A stretch of DNA of 64,000 bases from Ancistrus triradiatus (taxonomy: Eukaryota > Chordata > Actinopteri > Siluriformes > Loricariidae). Location: contig JAJAGP010001483.1 in NCBI GenBank assembly GCA_025084515.1, forward strand, positions 1-64,000. Reading direction: 5' to 3'. A program made the position numbers and the translations under genes. This document shows, one piece after another, positions 59,675-64,000 of the stretch; the first letter of the stretch is position 1, and each line of letters begins with the position of its first letter. The notes below the pieces were generated by a model. The model was not told the DNA's origin, did not search any database, and saw nothing but the letters and a program-made list of their open reading frames with translations.

Positions 59675-60130
59675 TAGAATAGAATAGAATAGAATAGTTA
59701 TCAACAGGAAATTAGTCTTTGGATAACAATGGCATAAAACATATACACAAAATACATTCATTAAAAATATTCATAACATTTATGATCGGTAACATAAAAT
59801 AAGACGCATCATAAACGTATCACATGAAGACAAATATGAAGTCACAATTTCTACTGCATTTGTTAAAAAAAAAAAAAAGACCTCATAGATGTTGCTGGTT
59901 GCCCTCGACATCCTGTACCACCTGCCTAATGGTAATTGTGAGTTGAGTGTCCTTTATTATCTTCACTGCTTATGTATAAATCCGATACCCGTACAGATCT
60001 TCCATATGACTGACTTCTTCCTACTACTTTACTACCAAATCTAACTATACTCATAAGATTCTCTCTACACTTATAGCTTAAATTCCCATGACATATCGTT
60101 TTGGCTGACCCCATACTCGTATAGTTTATA
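59675..60130 (-). mobile_element. Fish LINE 3' end with AGAAT-type tail
   Basis: Begins with the pentamer run agaatagaatagaatag (59675-59699), which on the minus strand is the simple 3' tail of a LINE. The following sequence has a decayed C-terminal coding scrap on the minus strand (VGRSQSYGRS, near 60010). An A-tract lies at 59864-59878. It is distinct from the L1-like piece beside it. Confidence 0.55.
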
Positions 60131-60859
60131 TACGGCTTTTTTTTTTTAATATGTCATATACATTGCTTAGGCAGGTGTTCAGAGTTTTGCTGAGATACTT
60201 AAAATTCCATCTCTACTGACATACCCTCAACTACTACCCTCTATACTGCTAAAAAAAAAAAAAATTATCTCCTGTCTTTCCTTCATTTATTTACAATATT
60301 CTGATTTGACACCAACTTTGAAAAGCAGTGACATGCTTAAAATATTGTTCCTCAGCAACCATATCTGTTTCACTTAATAAACCAAGTATAATAAATGAAT
60401 ACCAAGTTCCTGCATTTCAGTTTGTATAGATAGAAAACAGCACACACAACACACATTCTTGAGGGCAGCACTGTTTGCGACCAACTATTCGAATGTTGTT
60501 CCATTTAAAAGCACTCTTAGCTCTTGGGCTTCTGAAGATGGCAACTCCATTACTCTGTTGATTCATCAGTGGTTTTTCCTTCAGTCATAGATTTAACAGT
60601 GAAAGGTTGCTGAGATATGGATTTAACAGTGGTTGATAATTCAGCCCTGGATTTAACATTAATAGGTTATTCACGCATGGGTTTAACCCTGAAAAAACTG
60701 ACACATTGTGGAAGCATAGCCCCAGCCTATTGTGCCAGTTAATCCCATTCAGGCCAACATATTACTGACATCATATTCCACAACAAATCCTTCTGACCTA
60801 CAGTATCCAAAAATCAAATTTCACTTTCCTTTTGCGTATTCTGATGAGGAAAACTGCCA

Positions 60860-61060
60860 GTTTGACTTGCCGTATCCTGGTCAGGGTGGTGGGGAGTTAG
60901 AGCCTATCGCGAAATTCACCGGACCCATGCGAAAGTGCTCCCTGGATGGGATGCCAGGTCATTGCAGGCCCATGTAACCACTCAAGCCAACGTTCACATT
61001 GCAATCTCATCTCGGAGTTCATTGTGCCCATCCTGGAGTTTCAACCCAGGTACTCAGAAA
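60860..61060. repeat. SINE-like fragment
   Basis: Contains tatcctggtcagggtggtgg, gatgccaggtcattgcaggc and gagtttcaacccaggtactc, the usual order of the body of the common fish tRNA-derived SINE. The borders are uncertain. Confidence 0.5.
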
Positions 61061-61834
61061 CTGCTGTTGTTAAAATATTTTTAAATCTAGGGCAGCGCAG
61101 TGACACAAGAGGTAGTTTTGGTGATGCACAGTTCATTTACAGGTACATGACAGAAGTTAAGTTACTAAATAGGACAACACAGTATAACTATTACATTTTT
61201 TAGCTTATAGTAGAAAAAATGAATAGTATAACTACACAAATAAAAACACGTATAACATGTGTTTATGCATGTTATACAGGGAGTGCTAGAAGTGAAACCA
61301 GCCAATATGGAAGTCTTGGAGAAGACAGACTTGATCCTAGGGACTCAAGGTTACAAGGAATACATTCACTGCATATCACTCACTGTACAACTGACCAGCA
61401 TGCGTCAGAGTTAGCGTCAGAGTGCACATCTATAAGGAGGGGCTATGAAAAAAGCAGGAAAAGTAAACAAAGAACTGCACACAAGATGGCATCTGCCAAC
61501 AACAAGGAACTCAAAATGACAACTTCCCCATTTCAAAATGGAGAATAGAAAGAGGATAATCAATCTAAGACTGGGATCATCTCTGCCTCGCAAAAAAACA
61601 AATTCCTTTTATCTTTCTTGTTTTCTTTCCAAAACTTAGAACTTAATGATTTCTTGACTTATGTCCAAACTATTTAATTCTCCTCAGTTACAAGTTCTCT
61701 GCTTTCAGAGCATCTAGTGCCTAATAAGCTCCCTTTATCAACTTCCTTTAACTCCTTAAACTCTCATCTTTTTATCTATTATTCTCTCTCATGTCTGCAG
61801 CAGATCAACTTTCATATTTTCATTTGATCAAATT

Positions 61835-62115
61835 CATTCATTCACTTTATCTGCTACAGGGTTGCGGGAAAGCTGGTTCCTAGTCGGCAGCATAGACCCT
61901 AGACAGGGTGCCAATCCATTGTAGGCCACACACACTAGGGGAATTTTTAGAGGCACCAGTTGCATGTATCTCTTTGGACTGTGGGAGGAAACTCACACAG
62001 ACACGGGGACGACATGCAGAATCCACACAGAAAGGACCCAGACTGCTCCACCTGAGGATTTAACCCAGGACCTTCTTGCTGTGAGGCGACAGTGCTACCC
62101 ACAAAGCCGCCCATT
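61835..62115 (-). repeat. tRNA-derived SINE, nearly full length
   Basis: On the minus strand the head shows an A-box-like segment (CGGCTTTGTGGGTAGCAC, about 62110-62093) and a B-box-like segment (GGTTAAATCC, about 62075-62063). The conserved fish SINE body follows (ctttctgtgtggattctgca; cccacagtccaaagagatac) and a tail with tgaatgaatgaatttg near 61840. Confidence 0.8.
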
Positions 62116-62119
62116 TTCA

Positions 62120-63240
62120 TTTTATGTGCATATATTTTTTCTTTTCTTCTTTGTGTTCTCTTTTAGCTTTTTCCCCCACTATCACAGACACAATCAAACC
62201 TTTTACCAGCAGCATCACATATAAAGAAATAACATGTCAGCCAGATGTTGCTCATTAGGGCTAAATGTTTTAATGGCTCATGACCATGCTTCTGGCTTCT
62301 GGGCAAATGTAGCTCAAAGGATTGCCCATGCTGCCCTCTGGTGGTGACATTTCTGACATTTAATACATGTATGGGTACTCTTAAATTTCTGACAGATATT
62401 AAAGAAGTTTAGAGCTACACTGATGTTGAAAGTGACAATTTATTCCACCATGTACAATTAAAACTAAATTTAACAAGCATAATAATTTAAGCCAGTGTGT
62501 GCAGAAACAGCAATAAATAACACCTGACAACTGAGATTTTGATTCCTGAACACTTTTTTTGATGTATTTTATAGATTTTGGGCTACTGGTCATGATTCAA
62601 AATTTCCTATCACATTCTGTTTGGTAGATAGAACCGATTTTTTACAATTTCCTACCATACTTTAAGTATGTTACTATATTGTCCACAAAATCTGTTTTGG
62701 CCAGTCCAAGCAAGTTTATGCATTATATAAATATTGCCTTAGGCATGTCTGGAAATGCTTAGTCAGGTTAGATGCTGGCAGACAGGATATACAAGCTGCT
62801 CACAGTTACAGCTGCTCTTTGGACTCATGCTGACGTACATGTTCTTCAGGCAATAGCATAGTGAATATAGTTAACAATAGGATTTACTGCCTTCAGGAGG
62901 ATTTAATACAGCAGAATGTCTTATCAAAAGCTGCTCGACATTCTGTTACACCTGTAGCTACTATATGCTTAAGGCTCAAAGACGCATCACTGACTCACAT
63001 GTTGTGCAACATGTACAGCCAAACAGCTATCCTCATCTGATAACACAATCAACACTAAAAAATTCAGATGACTAAAACCTTGCATAGCCACACCTGAATG
63101 CCGTTTCAGCTTTATAAATCACAATGTGCAAAGATTAATTAGTCTCATGTTCCACCTCCTTTCCGTCCACATGTATCCATATATGGCCCATGCAAATTAC
63201 CTTATGAATACTTAGAGAGTATCCCATTCATTGCTGAGTA
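62120..63240. other. Unclassified sequence upstream of gfral
   Basis: No exon or repeat is recognised with confidence. The missing first exon of gfral (start codon, signal peptide, ending in phase 0 at a GT donor) should lie to the right of 58981, here or beyond the window. I did not find a convincing candidate. Confidence 0.4.
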
Positions 63241-63244
63241 GGAT

Positions 63245-63520
63245 ATTGGTGACAACGGAGGAAAAAAAGGCAAGAAATAAATAATTTGGAGAATGAGAGG
63301 TGGAAGTTCTTGTTTCGAAGATCGAGGCAAGAAAAATTGTGTTGTTTGGTGGCCTTGGTAGTGGCATCACAAACAAACGCAAGTTTGTTGAGTGGCAATA
63401 TGTAGCTGCAACATTTAACCATGTTAGTTCCAGAAGCCGCACTGTTGCAGAAGTAAAAATAAAAGTGGTGAGACCTAAAAGTCTATGTAAAGAAACCAAT
63501 TGTTGGATAAGGTCGGAATT
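63245..63520 (+). pseudogene. Myb/SANT-like DNA-binding domain remnant (Harbinger-associated type)
   Basis: The plus strand reads EVLVSKIEARKIVLFGGLGS, then GITNKRKFVEWQYVAATFNH, then SRSRTVAEVKIKVV. This matches the Myb/SANT-like domain that accompanies Harbinger/PIF transposons and the MSANTD proteins (usual wording: L...V..RK..LFG.LS.GITN..K...W..V...VN.VS...RTVAEVKKKW). The conserved KW at the end reads KV, and no transposase or further gene parts follow. It is probably a transposon-derived relic. Confidence 0.6.
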
Positions 63521-63554
63521 TTTAACATCACTAAATGAACTTGTAAAAAAAATA

Positions 63555-64000
63555 CAGTGTTACTTGAAAGTTTGTGAACCCTTTAGAATTTTCTATATTT
63601 TTACATTAATATGACCTAAAACATCATCAGATTTTCACACAAGTCCTAAAAGTGGATAAACAGAACCCAGTTAAACAAATGAGACAAAAAATATTATACT
63701 TGGTCAGTTATTTATGGAAGAAAATGATCCAATATTACATATTAGTGAGTGGCAAAAGTAATGCAACTAAACATCTGTAACTGTTGATCAGTCCTGCACA
63801 CCAGCTTGGAGGAATTATAGCCCATTCCTCCATACAGAACAGCTTCAGCTCTGGGATGTTGGTGGGTTTCCTCACATTAACTGCTCACTTCAGGTTATTC
63901 CACAACATTTCGATTGGATTAAGGTCAGAACTTTGACTTGGCCATTCCAAAACATGAACTTCATTCTTGTTTAACCATTCTTTGCTAGAACAACTTGTGT
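63555..64000. mobile_element. Tc1/mariner element, family A, cut by window edge
   Basis: Starts at a TA (63553-63554) with cagtgttacttgaaagtttg and continues with the family's outer sequence (cataaaacatcatcagatttt-type block, then gtgagtggcaaaagtaatgc) to the window end. The sequence beyond 63780 resembles the inner non-coding part of copy 52886 (ctgttgatcagtcctgcaca). Confidence 0.88.

Noticed and set aside
62399..62593. Open frame with a hydrophobic stretch (LKLLCLLNLVLIVHG), tested as the missing gfral signal-peptide exon
   Set aside because: The hydrophobic part is not near the start Met, and I see no in-phase GT donor that joins it to the 31-nt exon.

Overview
The window is vertebrate nuclear DNA, almost certainly from a teleost fish. 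It has spliced animal exons with GT/AG borders, long introns, and a heavy load of fish-type repeats: Tc1/mariner elements, tRNA-derived SINEs, LINE fragments and a Gmr1-like LTR element. There are no bacterial features. The Tc1 density would suit a catfish-like genome, but the species cannot be fixed from sequence alone.

Three host genes can be supported. (1) The last coding exon of bmp5 (+, 969-1118), whose 3' UTR ends near two AATAAA signals at 1546 and 1563. (2) One exon resembling HMG-CoA lyase, most likely hmgcll1 (+, 25532-25720); I could not find its partner exons. (3) Most of gfral, the GDF15-receptor-like gene (-, 58981 down to 39721), as eight exons whose phases all agree and which give 378 codons plus a stop. 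Only a signal-peptide exon is missing. Order and orientation (bmp5 and hmgcll1 on one strand, gfral convergent) match the human GFRAL-HMGCLL1-BMP5 block on chromosome 6p12, which supports each call.

Layout: 1-1.6 kb is the bmp5 end with an antisense Tc1 copy in its last intron. 1.6-11.5 kb is intergenic and full of Tc1-type elements (families B, C, D, E and F below), SINEs and a palindromic MITE. 11.55-16.6 kb is a broken Gmr1-like Ty3/gypsy element on the minus strand, with integrase ahead of reverse transcriptase and a large C-rich minisatellite insertion in gag. 16.9-25 kb holds a Tc1 copy carrying a second piece of the Gmr1 LTR, plus SINE, LINE and LTR-like debris. 25.5 kb is the hmgcll1-like exon. 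26-39.5 kb has several dead Tc1 copies and about 6 kb of mostly non-repetitive sequence (30-36 kb). 39.7-59 kb is gfral, whose introns hold at least six transposon insertions, including a LINE nested in a Tc1 element with a 7-bp target-site duplication. 59-64 kb has L1-like and other LINE fragments, SINEs, a Myb/SANT-like remnant and another Tc1 copy.

Transposon family letters are my own labels, based on shared terminal sequence inside the window: A (TIR CAGTGGTGCTTGAAAG), B (CAACCCCAAATCAG), C (TIRs not defined), D (CAGTGGGGCAAAAAAG), E (CAGTCGTATGAAAAA), F, G, H and I. I see no CRISPR array, operon or obviously new molecular system. The most unusual items are the Gmr1-like domain order and its internal rearrangements, the phase-perfect gfral gene with a 31-nt exon, and the lone divergent HMG-CoA lyase exon.
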